From MAG-120531 sp038125995 (GTDB lineage Bacteria > Bacteroidota > Bacteroidia > Flavobacteriales > Flavobacteriaceae), in assembly GCA_038125995.1 (NCBI GenBank), contig JAYPEX010000002.1:124001-188000 (forward strand): DNA of 64,000 bases, in the 5' to 3' direction. A program made the translations under genes and the position numbers. Positions 8,095 to 16,394 of the stretch are shown one piece after another (the first letter of the stretch is position 1; every line of letters begins with the position of its first letter). The notes under the pieces were generated by a model, which saw only the letters and a program-made list of their open reading frames with translations, did not search any database and was not told the DNA's origin.

Positions 8095-8394
8095 ATGAAA
8101 AGAGTTATCGTAGATTATAAAAAAACCACTCCGGAGTTATTAAAACTCTTGGTTGATACTTATCCTGATGGTTATGCTGATTCTGATATCATCAGTTTTA
8201 AAAATATTAAAGGAGAGTTAATTGAAGCTGTTGAGGTCAATACAGAGGATACGAAATACCTTGTAAAGATTTCAGCGAGCTTGGAACATTCCATGGCATT
8301 TTTTGATGATGATGATGAAGATGTTGACGACGATCAAGAAAAAGATTTAGATATTGATGAAGCTGATGGACTGGAAGAAGATTTAGACGATTAA
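8095..8394 (+). CDS. Small acidic-tailed protein of unknown function
   Basis: 99 aa. The first 70 residues look like a compact alpha/beta domain (MKRVIVDYKKTTPELLKLL at the start). The last 30 are almost entirely Asp and Glu, ending ELEEDLDD-like (DGLEEDLDD). Similar small proteins are common in Flavobacteriia but I know no established function. It lies 15 bp after the DHS-like gene and 16 bp before the RimB-RimK fusion, so it probably belongs to the same transcript. Cytoplasmic; no signal peptide. Confidence 0.8.
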   Translation: MKRVIVDYKKTTPELLKLLVDTYPDGYADSDIISFKNIKGELIEAVEVNTEDTKYLVKISASLEHSMAFFDDDDEDVDDDQEKDLDIDEADGLEEDLDD

Positions 8395-8410
8395 TTGAAA
8401 AAAAATTAAT

Positions 8411-9775
8411 ATGAACGTGATTGGTAGCGTCGAGTGGTGCCGCTTTGATCAATTGGGTGTACCAGCAGTAAAAGCAAGAGTTGACTCTGGGGCAAAAACA
8501 TCTGCTTTACAGGCCAATAAGATTAAGCCTTTTATTAAAGACGGACAAGAATGGGTCAAGTTTGAAGTCAACCCGATTCAAGACAATAGGAGTATCAGTA
8601 TCAATTGTGAGGAGCGCGTCGTTTCAAGGCGTGTGATAAAAAACACCTCAGGGATTGCTGAAGAACGCTTTGTTATTCGTACGACCATGCAATTAGGAGA
8701 TCATTTTATAGATGTTAATCTCACACTTGCCAATCGGGATTCCATGGAGTATCGTATGCTTTTAGGTAGAGAGGCTTTTTCCGATAAATTTTTGGTTGAT
8801 GTATCCAAGCAATTTCTTCAGGAAGAGATTCAAGAGGAGGAGATCAAGAAGATCTATCAATCGTACTCCAAGGAGCAAAATGGATTGAGAATAGCTGTAT
8901 TGGCTTCCAATCCGAATTTGTACAGCAATAAACGAATCATTGAAGCAGGAGAGGCTAGAGGTCATGAGATGGTTTTTCTCAATGTAGAACACTCCTATAT
9001 GAAACTCGATGCAAACTCTCCTCAGATTCGTTATAGAGGGGGTAATATTCTCAATCAGTTCGACGCCATCATTCCTCGAATTAAACCTGCTGTTACCTTT
9101 TATGGTTGTGCCTTACTTCGTCAGTTTAAGCACTTAGGGGTGTATTGTCTCAATTCTGCTGATGCCATTACTCAATCTAGGGATAAACTCTTTGCATCAC
9201 AGCTTTTTTCAGAGAATGACATACACATACCAACAACTGGATTTGCAAAGTCTCCGATGGATACAAAGGATCTGATTCGCATGGTTAATGGAGCTCCTCT
9301 AATCATCAAGCTTTTAGAATCTACTCAAGGAAAGGGAGTGGTTTTAGCAGAAACCAACAAAGCAGCAGAGAGTGTGATCAATGCATTTAAATCGGTAAAG
9401 ACTAATATCTTAGTTCAAGAGTTTATAAAAGAGGCTAATGGTCAAGATATTCGCTGTTTTGTGATTAACGGTAAGGTCATTGCCTCGATGCAGCGTCAGG
9501 CTGAAAAGGGAGAATTTAGAGCGAATATTCACCAAGGAGGTAAGGCTTCTATGATCAAGATAACTTCCGAAGAGCGCAAGTTAGCTATCAAGGCTGCAAA
9601 GATTCTCAATCTCGCAGTCGCTGGTGTGGATATTATTCGATCCAACAAAGGACCACTTCTCTTAGAAGTCAATTCTTCACCAGGTTTAGAAGGAATAGAA
9701 AAAGCAACTGGAGTCGATATTGCCAATGGAATGATTCAGGCCATCGAACGCAAATTAAAATATTCTAAGAACTAA
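8411..9775 (+). CDS. rimK: RimB-RimK fusion: retropepsin-like protease domain plus ATP-grasp glutamate ligase
   Basis: 454 aa in two parts. Residues 1-140 are an RimB/Zn_protease-like (PF05618 type) domain with the aspartic-protease signature DSGAKTSAL (D25, G27). Residues 155-454 are a RimK ATP-grasp ligase, with the nucleotide-binding lysines around IIKLLESTQGKGV and the metal-binding end LLEVNSSPGLEGI. RimK adds glutamates to the C terminus of ribosomal protein S6 in proteobacteria; RimB is a separate partner protein there. Here both are one chain. The substrate in this organism is unknown; S6 is not in the window. Convergent with the next gene, overlapping by 4 bp. Confidence 0.88.
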   Translation: MNVIGSVEWCRFDQLGVPAVKARVDSGAKTSALQANKIKPFIKDGQEWVKFEVNPIQDNRSISINCEERVVSRRVIKNTSGIAEERFVIRTTMQLGDHFIDVNLTLANRDSMEYRMLLGREAFSDKFLVDVSKQFLQEEIQEEEIKKIYQSYSKEQNGLRIAVLASNPNLYSNKRIIEAGEARGHEMVFLNVEHSYMKLDANSPQIRYRGGNILNQFDAIIPRIKPAVTFYGCALLRQFKHLGVYCLNSADAITQSRDKLFASQLFSENDIHIPTTGFAKSPMDTKDLIRMVNGAPLIIKLLESTQGKGVVLAETNKAAESVINAFKSVKTNILVQEFIKEANGQDIRCFVINGKVIASMQRQAEKGEFRANIHQGGKASMIKITSEERKLAIKAAKILNLAVAGVDIIRSNKGPLLLEVNSSPGLEGIEKATGVDIANGMIQAIERKLKYSKN

Positions 9776-10704
9776 CTCTTTAAAGCATTTAACATTTCTT
9801 GGGTCGTTTTTTGAAGGTCGAATTTTGGCTTCCAATTCCAATCGCTTTGAGCATCTTGATCTTCTACATCACTCGGCCAAGAATCTGCAATCTTTTGTCT
9901 AAAATCAGGCTTATAGGTGCATTTAAAATCAGGAATTTGTTCTTTGATGCTCTGTTCCATATCAGCGGGACTAATACTCATCGATCTGATGTTGTATGCC
10001 TTACCACAAGCTGCTGTTTCTGAATTCATCAGTTGAAGGGTAGCGTCAATTGCATCGTCTATATACATCATGGGTAGGGTGCTGTTCGCACTGAGGTAGG
10101 ATTGATAACTTCCTTTTTCCATGGCTTCTTTATAGATGGAAATGGCGTAATCGGTCGTACCTCCGCCTGGAGCAGTTTTCCAGCTAATGAGTCCTGGATA
10201 GCGAATACTTCGAACATCAACCCCAAATTTTTCACTGTAATAATGACACCAATGTTCACCAGCTAACTTGCTGATTCCGTAAACGGTATTAGGTTCAATT
10301 ATTCCTTGTTGAGGTGCAGTATCTGGTGTGTCAGGACCAAATACAGCAATACTTGAGGGCCAAAATATTTTATCAATTTTCTGTTCTTTCGCCAAATTGA
10401 GGACGTTAAAAAGAGAATTCATATTCAAATGCCAAGCCTTCATAGGAAACTTTTCTGCAGTAGCGCTTAGCATGGCAGCCATTAGATAAACTGTGTGAAT
10501 CTCATAATGAGCAATCACATCCTCAAGTGCAAAATAGTCAGTGGCATCGATAATCTCGAATGGGCCTTCGCCAAGTTTATCGTCATCAGGAGGTCTGATA
10601 TCGCTAGCGACAACCTTGTCGTTTCCAAGTTGTTTTCGAAGTTTTGTAACGAGTTCTGTGCCAATCTGTCCACAGGCGCCAAGAATGAGGGTTCTATCTT
10701 CCAT
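9772..10704 (-). CDS. L-threonine 3-dehydrogenase, SDR type
   Basis: 310 aa, an extended short-chain dehydrogenase/epimerase. The NAD motif GxxGxxG is at residues 9-15 (GACGQIG) and the catalytic Y142-x3-K146 is in VYGISK. The stretch around residues 168-180 (RYPGLISWK, then a Gly-rich loop and DYA) is the signature of the psychrophile-type threonine dehydrogenase described from Flavobacterium frigidimaris, distinct from the zinc-dependent E. coli Tdh. It oxidises threonine to 2-amino-3-ketobutyrate. UDP-sugar epimerases are related but lack that stretch. Transcribed alone. Confidence 0.85.
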   Translation of the reverse strand: MEDRTLILGACGQIGTELVTKLRKQLGNDKVVASDIRPPDDDKLGEGPFEIIDATDYFALEDVIAHYEIHTVYLMAAMLSATAEKFPMKAWHLNMNSLFNVLNLAKEQKIDKIFWPSSIAVFGPDTPDTAPQQGIIEPNTVYGISKLAGEHWCHYYSEKFGVDVRSIRYPGLISWKTAPGGGTTDYAISIYKEAMEKGSYQSYLSANSTLPMMYIDDAIDATLQLMNSETAACGKAYNIRSMSISPADMEQSIKEQIPDFKCTYKPDFRQKIADSWPSDVEDQDAQSDWNWKPKFDLQKTTQEMLNALKS

Positions 10705-10730
10705 TTGAAAGGAGGGTGTCAGGGTTTTAA

Positions 10731-10762
10731 TTGAGTAAATGTATTAAAAATTTGTACCTTGA
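10731..10762 (+). promoter_or_regulatory. Promoter for the lipoprotein/NTF2-like gene pair
   Basis: TTG at 10731-10733 and TACCTTGA at 10755-10762 are 21 bp apart, a near match to the Bacteroidota pattern. The ATG at 10767 follows directly. The upstream TTG therefore belongs to the promoter and not to the coding region. Confidence 0.4.
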
Positions 10763-10766
10763 GCCC

Positions 10767-11267
10767 ATGAAAAAATGCATTTTTTTAGGATTGTTGCTAC
10801 TGGGTTTGTCCTGTCAAAACTCCGTTGAAAAGAAAGAATTAGACACTTCTAATTCAACTCCTATTATTCAAATGGATTCCCTTCCCAAAATTCAACCCCT
10901 AGAGTTAAAATTTAAAGATTCCACTGTGGTGTGGAATTCCCTTGAAGATTTTCACAAGCGATTAAGTGGTTTTCAAACAATTAAAACAGTTGAAGATCTT
11001 CGTTTGTTTATCGAAGAATTAATTGAATTAGAGACGGCTATAGAAGACGGTGAAATTCCAGATTTATTTAATAATGATCCTGTAAATAGTCGATTAATTT
11101 TAATTAAAACCTATTTGCATCAATTACACGCATTTATTGAATTGGAACAAAATCTCGACAAAGCATCAACTCAATTATTGGAAGCACATCAATCGCTTCT
11201 TAACAAATTAGTGTTACTTCAAAACAATGCAAACGCTCCAAAAATTTCAAAAGATGATCTCAAATAA
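10767..11267 (+). CDS. Small lipoprotein of unknown function
   Basis: 166 aa from the ATG at 10767. The N terminus is a lipoprotein signal peptide: Lys-Lys, a Leu-rich core, then the lipobox LGLSC. The mature part is Glu/Leu-rich and helical, with no cysteine-based or catalytic motif recognised. Probably a periplasm- or outer-membrane-anchored protein. Its end overlaps the next gene, so the two are probably co-expressed. No family assigned. Confidence 0.75.
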   Translation: MKKCIFLGLLLLGLSCQNSVEKKELDTSNSTPIIQMDSLPKIQPLELKFKDSTVVWNSLEDFHKRLSGFQTIKTVEDLRLFIEELIELETAIEDGEIPDLFNNDPVNSRLILIKTYLHQLHAFIELEQNLDKASTQLLEAHQSLLNKLVLLQNNANAPKISKDDLK

Positions 11268-11760
11268 AATCCTTCTTGGGCTTTTTGTATTATTGTGTTC
11301 AATGAGTTTACAAGCACAAGATTCAAAAAAATTAGTAGTCGCACAACAATTAGATCGATGGCACGAGGCTGCAGCTAGGGCTGATTATAGCAACTATTTT
11401 GATTTAATGGTAGAACCAGGAGTGTTTGTTGGGACTGATGCTACAGAACACTGGGATTTGAGAGCTTTTAAGAGCTTTTCAAAACCTTATTTTGACAAGG
11501 GTAAAGCCTGGAGTTTTACTTCCATTGAGCGCCATATTTATTTTACCGATTCAGAACGAACAGCTTATTTTGACGAACTCTTAGATACTCATATGGGAAT
11601 TTGTAGAGGTTCAGGTGTGATGTTGTTTCAAAATGGCAACTGGAAGGTTGCACATTACGTTTTGTCAATTGCAGTTCCCAATGAGCATGTAGTAACTTTG
11701 AATAAGCTCAAAAAAGAGACCGATTCACTATTAATCAAGACTTTAAAAGAAAAACAATAA
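11254..11760 (+). CDS. Secreted SnoaL/NTF2-like protein
   Basis: About 168 aa from the ATG at 11254 (an in-frame ATG at 11227 lies deeper in the preceding gene). A signal peptide ends near LQAQ. The rest resembles a SnoaL_3 / nuclear transport factor 2-like domain: helix with W-x-E-A-x-A-x-A-D, then strands including SSGVML-like GSGVMLFQNGNWKVAHYVLS. Such cone-shaped folds bind small ligands or act as enzymes; no specific activity can be claimed. The stop is 1 bp from the convergent TPR gene. Confidence 0.8.
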   Translation: MISNKILLGLFVLLCSMSLQAQDSKKLVVAQQLDRWHEAAARADYSNYFDLMVEPGVFVGTDATEHWDLRAFKSFSKPYFDKGKAWSFTSIERHIYFTDSERTAYFDELLDTHMGICRGSGVMLFQNGNWKVAHYVLSIAVPNEHVVTLNKLKKETDSLLIKTLKEKQ

Positions 11761-11761
11761 A

Positions 11762-12466
11762 TTAGTTTTCAGGTTCTTTTTGATCTGATTGCAACCTAGA
11801 TTCTAAAGCCTGTTTACTCAAACTGGCCAAGTTAAAATTTGGAGCAATTACCAGTGCCTCGTCGATATAGCTAATGGCAGTGGCCACATCTTCTTTGTTG
11901 ATGTTAAATGCGTGTAATCCTTTAATGTGTAAAAGGGCTGCCTTAAGAGGAACTTGATAGGGTTGTTGGCGCTCGTAAAATGCGTACATCATCTGATCAG
12001 TCGCCGTTTGAATTCCATTGTTAATGTGTTTGAGTGCCCCCTCATTATCTCCTATTTGAATTTTTAAGTCTGCAATTTCATAGTCTAGAAATGCTGAAGG
12101 TTTTCTCTTTATGAGTAATTCGTATTGTGCAATAGCACGCTTTGGTTCGTTAATCGCTTTAAAGGATGAGGCCTTAATTTGAAGTGCTAAATCACTATCT
12201 GCTGCATCTTCTTCAATTCCAATGGTGTTTAAAGCTTGGAGGTGTTGGTTGTTGCTTGCGTAAACGTACGCCAGGGTATCTTTTCTAAATTTATTAGGCT
12301 TAAGAACATTTAAATGCGTGAGTGCATTGATGATTCCTTGAACATCTCCTTGAACCTTCATTTGCTTATAATAGTTCTCATAATGTTTAATGAGTCCCTG
12401 CTCAGATTGAGCTACTACTCCAAAAGGGAATAAAAGCATAAGCGATAGAATACTTAGTTTTTTCAT
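11762..12466 (-). CDS. Secreted TPR-repeat protein
   Basis: 234 aa from the ATG at 12466; the frame extends upstream, but this start puts the signal peptide (MKKLSILSLMLLFPFG, then VVAQ) at the N terminus. The mature part is helical with recognisable TPR-type repeats, for example PKRAIAQYELLIKRKPSAF and VATAISYIDEALVIAPNF. Presumably a periplasmic protein-protein interaction module. No enzymatic motif. Transcribed alone, convergent with the NTF2-like gene. Confidence 0.8.
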   Translation of the reverse strand: MKKLSILSLMLLFPFGVVAQSEQGLIKHYENYYKQMKVQGDVQGIINALTHLNVLKPNKFRKDTLAYVYASNNQHLQALNTIGIEEDAADSDLALQIKASSFKAINEPKRAIAQYELLIKRKPSAFLDYEIADLKIQIGDNEGALKHINNGIQTATDQMMYAFYERQQPYQVPLKAALLHIKGLHAFNINKEDVATAISYIDEALVIAPNFNLASLSKQALESRLQSDQKEPEN

Positions 12467-12599
12467 TTGGTTTTGTTTAGAAAGTAAATGTAAAAAAATC
12501 ATCGAATAATTGTTCCAAATTCTAGATCCTTGTGATTCTTTTAACTAAGTTCAATTGTTTGATGGAAAATTTTTAGTAAATTGATAAGTCCAAAATCAA

Positions 12600-13058
12600 A
12601 TGACCATGACTACAAAATCAACATCCGACAAGAAAGTGATAGATGCCCCAATCCTGGTGTCTGACTATATGACTAAGAAGTTAATCACTTTTACAGCTGA
12701 TCAATCAATTCTAGAGGTGATGGAAGTATTTGCTAAAAATCATATTTCAGGGGGACCTGTTGTGGATCATAGAGGAGCAATTGTGGGAATTATTTCAGAA
12801 GCTGATTGTATGAAACAAATATCTGAAAGCAGGTATTTCAATATGCCAATCTTAGAAAAAAGCGTTGAAATTTATATGACTAAAAATGTTGAGACCATCG
12901 ATAGTGATAAGAGCATCTTTGACGCTGCTGCTATATTTGCCTATAATGGTAGAAGACGTCTTCCAGTTATTGATATCAAAGGAAAGTTGGTAGGTCAAAT
13001 TTCTAGAAAAGACATTGTTGTTGCAGCTCTAAAACTGAGTAGTTGTAATTATAAATAG
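12600..13058 (+). CDS. CBS-domain pair protein
   Basis: 152 aa with two CBS motifs: SDYMTKKLITFTADQS near residue 20 and IYMTKNVETIDSDKS near residue 90, each followed by the G-x-PVVD / RRLPVID and VG-x-IS-x-D signatures. Tandem CBS domains bind adenosyl ligands and usually regulate partner proteins. No catalytic domain is attached. A second ATG at 12606 is an equally possible start. The 3' end overlaps the convergent zinc-ribbon gene by 10 bp. Confidence 0.88.
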   Translation: MTMTTKSTSDKKVIDAPILVSDYMTKKLITFTADQSILEVMEVFAKNHISGGPVVDHRGAIVGIISEADCMKQISESRYFNMPILEKSVEIYMTKNVETIDSDKSIFDAAAIFAYNGRRRLPVIDIKGKLVGQISRKDIVVAALKLSSCNYK

Positions 13059-13408
13059 GACTTTTTTTGAACGACAATAAAACTTGTTTGATCGAGTTTT
13101 AAGTATCCAATATCATAGATAAAATAATAGGTTTTACCCTGCTTATTTATGTAGGTAGATGTAAACAGGTCAAAATTAAAATCCTTATTGATTAATAGAT
13201 GTAAGCTCTTTTTTTTAGGTTTATAATTCAAGTGAATGCGTCTGAGTATCCTGTAGTTTCTTCTCAATTGATTGTGAGTGGTACGCATCAAATTATTGAT
13301 GTCTTGATTGAGTTCATTATTAAAAGTATTCCTACAGGAATCCGAGCAAAATTTTTTGTCGATTCTCCCAATCACTCGATGACCACAATATAAACAGCTG
13401 CGCTTCAT
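13049..13408 (-). CDS. Zinc-ribbon protein of unknown function
   Basis: 119 aa. The N terminus has four cysteines arranged as C-x2-C-x14-C-x3-C (CLYCGH, then KKFCSDSCRN), a probable zinc ribbon. A helical basic middle and a C-terminal beta-rich part (KTYYFIYDIGYLKL) follow. Similar short proteins occur across Flavobacteriaceae with no known role. The 333-bp gap upstream to ssb (13409-13741) holds only a doubtful overlapping frame and a possible ssb promoter. Confidence 0.75.
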   Translation of the reverse strand: MKRSCLYCGHRVIGRIDKKFCSDSCRNTFNNELNQDINNLMRTTHNQLRRNYRILRRIHLNYKPKKKSLHLLINKDFNFDLFTSTYINKQGKTYYFIYDIGYLKLDQTSFIVVQKKSYL

Positions 13409-13673
13409 TTTGAATTTTATACAGTAAAAATACGGATATCAAAACAGCGTAGGAACATCTTTCGACGAATGGTATTGATCTTTTTTTAGCTCGTTTTAAC
13501 TGAAATAGGTCATTGTAATATTTCATTTTAGATCGTAATCTTATATCACATAAAAAATAGTCCCTACACACTTCATGGTGGAGCTTCAATTGATTGTCAT
13601 AAAAGTATTCGACAACAAACATTTATAAACGAAAGTAAATAGTTGACAACCGAATCCTATTGTTACTTCATTC

Positions 13674-13681
13674 TAAGTTTG
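13674..13681 (+). promoter_or_regulatory. Possible ssb promoter -7 element
   Basis: TAAGTTTG fits the Bacteroidota -7 consensus and lies about 60 bp before the ssb start. No TTG occurs at the usual 17-23 bp spacing, so the call is weak. Confidence 0.3.
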
Positions 13682-13741
13682 TTCAGTTGCTAGTGACGAT
13701 TCACTTGCAATAGTATTAATTGTTTAACATTTAAATTTAGA

Positions 13742-14092
13742 ATGATGAATGCACTTAGAAACAAAGTACAGTTAATTGGAAATTTAGGACATGATCCTAA
13801 AATTGTTGAATTGGAATCCGGTGTTCCTTTGGTTCGCTTTTCACTAGCTACCAAGGAAGTCTATAAGAACTCCGAAGGAGAGAAGATAGAAGAAACCCAA
13901 TGGCATCCCATAGTGGCTTGGGGTAAAACCGCTGAAATTATTCAGAATTACGTCACAAAAGGTCAGGAAATTGCCTTGGAAGGTAAATTAATCCATCGCT
14001 CTTATGAGACGGAAGCTGGAGAAAAACGCTATATTTCAGAGGTGAAGTGTCATGAAGTATTGCTACTCCAATCCAAGCGAAAAGAGAAGTGA
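13742..14092 (+). CDS. ssb: Single-stranded DNA-binding protein without the acidic C-terminal tip
   Basis: 116 aa, an OB-fold SSB: LIGNLGHDPKIVELESG, then WHPIVAWGKTAEIIQNYV and KGQEIALEGKL are the conserved strands. Most bacterial SSBs end in a Pro-Gly-rich linker and an acidic tip (D-D-D-I-P-F in E. coli) that recruits partner proteins. This one stops at KRKEK immediately after the OB fold. It may be a secondary SSB, with the main copy elsewhere in the genome. A terminator follows. Confidence 0.9.
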   Translation: MMNALRNKVQLIGNLGHDPKIVELESGVPLVRFSLATKEVYKNSEGEKIEETQWHPIVAWGKTAEIIQNYVTKGQEIALEGKLIHRSYETEAGEKRYISEVKCHEVLLLQSKRKEK

Positions 14093-14112
14093 GAAGCTTA
14101 TAAAGTTCAAAT

Positions 14113-14145
14113 AAAAAAGCACAAACCTTAGGTCTGTGCTTTTTT
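14113..14145. terminator. Bidirectional terminator between ssb and metG
   Basis: A 15-bp stem with one mismatch and a 3-nt loop (AAAAAAGCACAAACC / GGTCTGTGCTTTTTT) with A/T tracts on both sides. It can serve ssb on + and metG on -. Confidence 0.85.
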
Positions 14146-14165
14146 GTTTTAGTGTAATCAGGATT

Positions 14166-16238
14166 TTAATTGATGGTCTTTCCTGAAGGGACCCCTTCTT
14201 CATCTGGATTTACGAACACCAATTTACCATCTGTGTTTTCACTCAGTAAAATCATTCCCTGACTTTCAATCCCTCTTAGCTTTCTTGGAGCGAGATTGGC
14301 AACGACTGTTACGCGTTTTCCGATGAGCTCTTCTGGATTGAAATGCTCCGCAATCCCAGAGATAATAGTTCTTGTTTCAAAGCCTAAATCTACTTTAAAA
14401 ACCAATAATTTATCAGCCTTAGGCATTTTGTCCGCCTCTAAAATGGTTCCAACTCTTAGGTCTAATTTTTGAAAATCTTCAAAATTGATCGTTTCTTTTA
14501 AGGGTTCAAATGATGGTTCCATGGCTTGATTTTCTTTTTTAGTCGCTTCTAATTTGTCTATTTGAGCTTGTATCTCTTCGTCTTCTATTCTTCTAAATAG
14601 CAATTCAGCAGTATTGATTTGATGTCCACTTGGAAGAAGTGTATCAGTCTTTTCTAAAAGATCCCAATTGAGATTTAAAGCATCAAGAGCTAACATTGCT
14701 TTTAATTTATCCGATGTAAATGGAAGTAATGGCTCACTAACCACAGCAAGAGAAGCTGCGATCTGCAGCGCAATATGCATGATGGTTGTAACTCTTTCCT
14801 GATCGGTTTTTATGAGTTTCCAAGGCTCTTCGTCTGCCAGGTATTTGTTGCCGAGTCGAGCGAGATTCATCAATTCTTGTGATGCCTCTCTAAAGCGATA
14901 ACGCTCTATAGAATTGGCAATCTTTTGGGGAAAGGCTTTGAGTTCATCAAGTGTCTTTTGATCGATGTCGGTAAGGCTACCTAGTTGAGGAACCACACCT
15001 TGGTAGTATTTATGAGTAAGCACTACTACGCGATTGATAAAGTTTCCGTAGATGGCTAACAGTTCGTTGTTGTTTCTAGCCTGAAAATCCTTCCAAGTAA
15101 AGTCGTTGTCTTTTGACTCAGGAGCATTAGCAGTCAGGGTATAACGAAGTACGTCTTGTTGCTCTGGAAAATCCATTAAATATTCATGCAACCAAACCGC
15201 CCAATTCTTAGAGGTTGAAAGCTTTTGACCTTCGAGGTTTAAGAATTCGTTAGCAGGTACATTTTCTGGTAAAATAAAATCTCCATGTGTTTTAAGCATC
15301 ACTGGGAAGATGATGCAGTGGAAAACGATATTGTCTTTTCCGATAAAATGAAGGAGTTTGGTGTCCTCGTTTTTCCAATAAGGTTCCCAATCTTTATTGT
15401 TGTTTTCAGCCCATTCCTTTGTAGAAGAGATGTATCCAATAGGAGCGTCAAACCAAACATAGAGTACTTTTCCTTCGCCGCCTTCTACAGGTACAGGTAT
15501 TCCCCAATCCAAATCCCTGGTAACTGCTCTAGAGCGAAGACCGTCGTCAATCCAAGATTTGCACTGTCCGTATACATTGGGTTTCCAATCATTCTTATGA
15601 CCTTCAATAATCCACTTTTTGAGAAATTGTTCGTGTTTACCTAATGGCAAATACCAGTGCTTGGTCTGTTTGAGTACAGGCTGTTCTCCTGTGATGGTTG
15701 ATTTAGGATCGATGAGTTCTGTGGCATTAAGCGAAGATCCACACTGCTCGCATTGATCGCCATAGGCTTCTTTATTACCGCATTTAGGGCAGGTTCCAAC
15801 AACGTATCGATCTGCTAAAAACTGGTTAGCTTTGGCGTCGTATAATTGATCAGAGACCTCCACATCAAATTCTCCTGCTTCGTATAATTTTTTAAAAAAA
15901 TTAGAGGCTGTTTTATGGTGTACTTCTTTTGAAGTTCTCGAATAATTGTCAAAACTAATTCCAAAATCACTGAATGACTTAGAAATAATTCCATCGTATT
16001 TATCGATAATTTCTCTTGGACTCACCCCTTCTTTTTTTGCTTTCATTGAAATGGCAACTCCGTGTTCATCACTTCCACAAACAAACAGTACATCTTCTTT
16101 TCTTCCTCTTTGATAACGTGCGTAAATATCTGCTGGGACATAAACACCCGCTAAATGACCAATGTGTATAGGTCCATTAGTGTATGGAAGAGCTGCTGTG
16201 ATGGTATAACGAGCAGGCTTTTGATTGGTTTGAGCCAT
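14166..16238 (-). CDS. metG: Methionyl-tRNA synthetase
   Basis: 690 aa, the long form with a C-terminal EMAP/tRNA-binding OB domain (from about residue 585, DFQKLDLRVGTILEADKMP). The class I HIGH-type motif is HIGH itself-like (GPIHIGHLAG). The second signature is KLSTSKN, the form usual in this phylum in place of KMSKS. A zinc knot is visible (CPKCGN, CEQCGS) near residue 145. The ATG at 16238 is preferred: the reading frame extends further up, but that extension contains the promoter. It charges tRNA-Met. Confidence 0.96.
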   Translation of the reverse strand: MAQTNQKPARYTITAALPYTNGPIHIGHLAGVYVPADIYARYQRGRKEDVLFVCGSDEHGVAISMKAKKEGVSPREIIDKYDGIISKSFSDFGISFDNYSRTSKEVHHKTASNFFKKLYEAGEFDVEVSDQLYDAKANQFLADRYVVGTCPKCGNKEAYGDQCEQCGSSLNATELIDPKSTITGEQPVLKQTKHWYLPLGKHEQFLKKWIIEGHKNDWKPNVYGQCKSWIDDGLRSRAVTRDLDWGIPVPVEGGEGKVLYVWFDAPIGYISSTKEWAENNNKDWEPYWKNEDTKLLHFIGKDNIVFHCIIFPVMLKTHGDFILPENVPANEFLNLEGQKLSTSKNWAVWLHEYLMDFPEQQDVLRYTLTANAPESKDNDFTWKDFQARNNNELLAIYGNFINRVVVLTHKYYQGVVPQLGSLTDIDQKTLDELKAFPQKIANSIERYRFREASQELMNLARLGNKYLADEEPWKLIKTDQERVTTIMHIALQIAASLAVVSEPLLPFTSDKLKAMLALDALNLNWDLLEKTDTLLPSGHQINTAELLFRRIEDEEIQAQIDKLEATKKENQAMEPSFEPLKETINFEDFQKLDLRVGTILEADKMPKADKLLVFKVDLGFETRTIISGIAEHFNPEELIGKRVTVVANLAPRKLRGIESQGMILLSENTDGKLVFVNPDEEGVPSGKTIN

Positions 16239-16255
16239 AAAATTCAATTTGGTGA

Positions 16256-16295
16256 CAAAAATAGACAAAAATAGCAAGTAATAGAAGCATTTCAA
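16256..16295 (-). promoter_or_regulatory. metG promoter with two tandem -7 elements
   Basis: On the minus strand, TTG (16295-16293) is followed after 19 bp by TATTTTTG (16273-16266), and a second TATTTTTG lies 10 bp further (16263-16256). The tandem copies may give two start sites 10 nt apart. Confidence 0.6.
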
Positions 16296-16346
16296 GTGGG
16301 TAAAAGACCCAATTGGACTGAAATTGAAAAATAATTTTTAAAAATA

Positions 16347-16378
16347 TTTGTGATATTTATAACAATAAGTTATTTTTG
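16347..16378 (+). promoter_or_regulatory. Promoter for the ACT-like gene
   Basis: TTTG (16347-16350), 20 bp spacer, TATTTTTG (16371-16378). The ATG at 16395 follows 16 bp later. Divergent from the metG promoter, about 50 bp apart. Confidence 0.6.
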
Positions 16379-16394
16379 TATAAAATTTAATGCC

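Noticed and set aside
8280..8394. Asp-rich repeat at the end of the small acidic protein as a simple-sequence repeat
   Set aside because: The codons GAT and GAC/GAA are mixed without a fixed unit, so it is compositional bias and not a tandem repeat.
13332..13622. A 96-codon minus-strand frame with ATG upstream of the zinc-ribbon gene
   Set aside because: It overlaps the start of the zinc-ribbon gene by 77 bp in another frame, has no clear promoter and an unusual composition. It could still be a short gene, but support is too weak.
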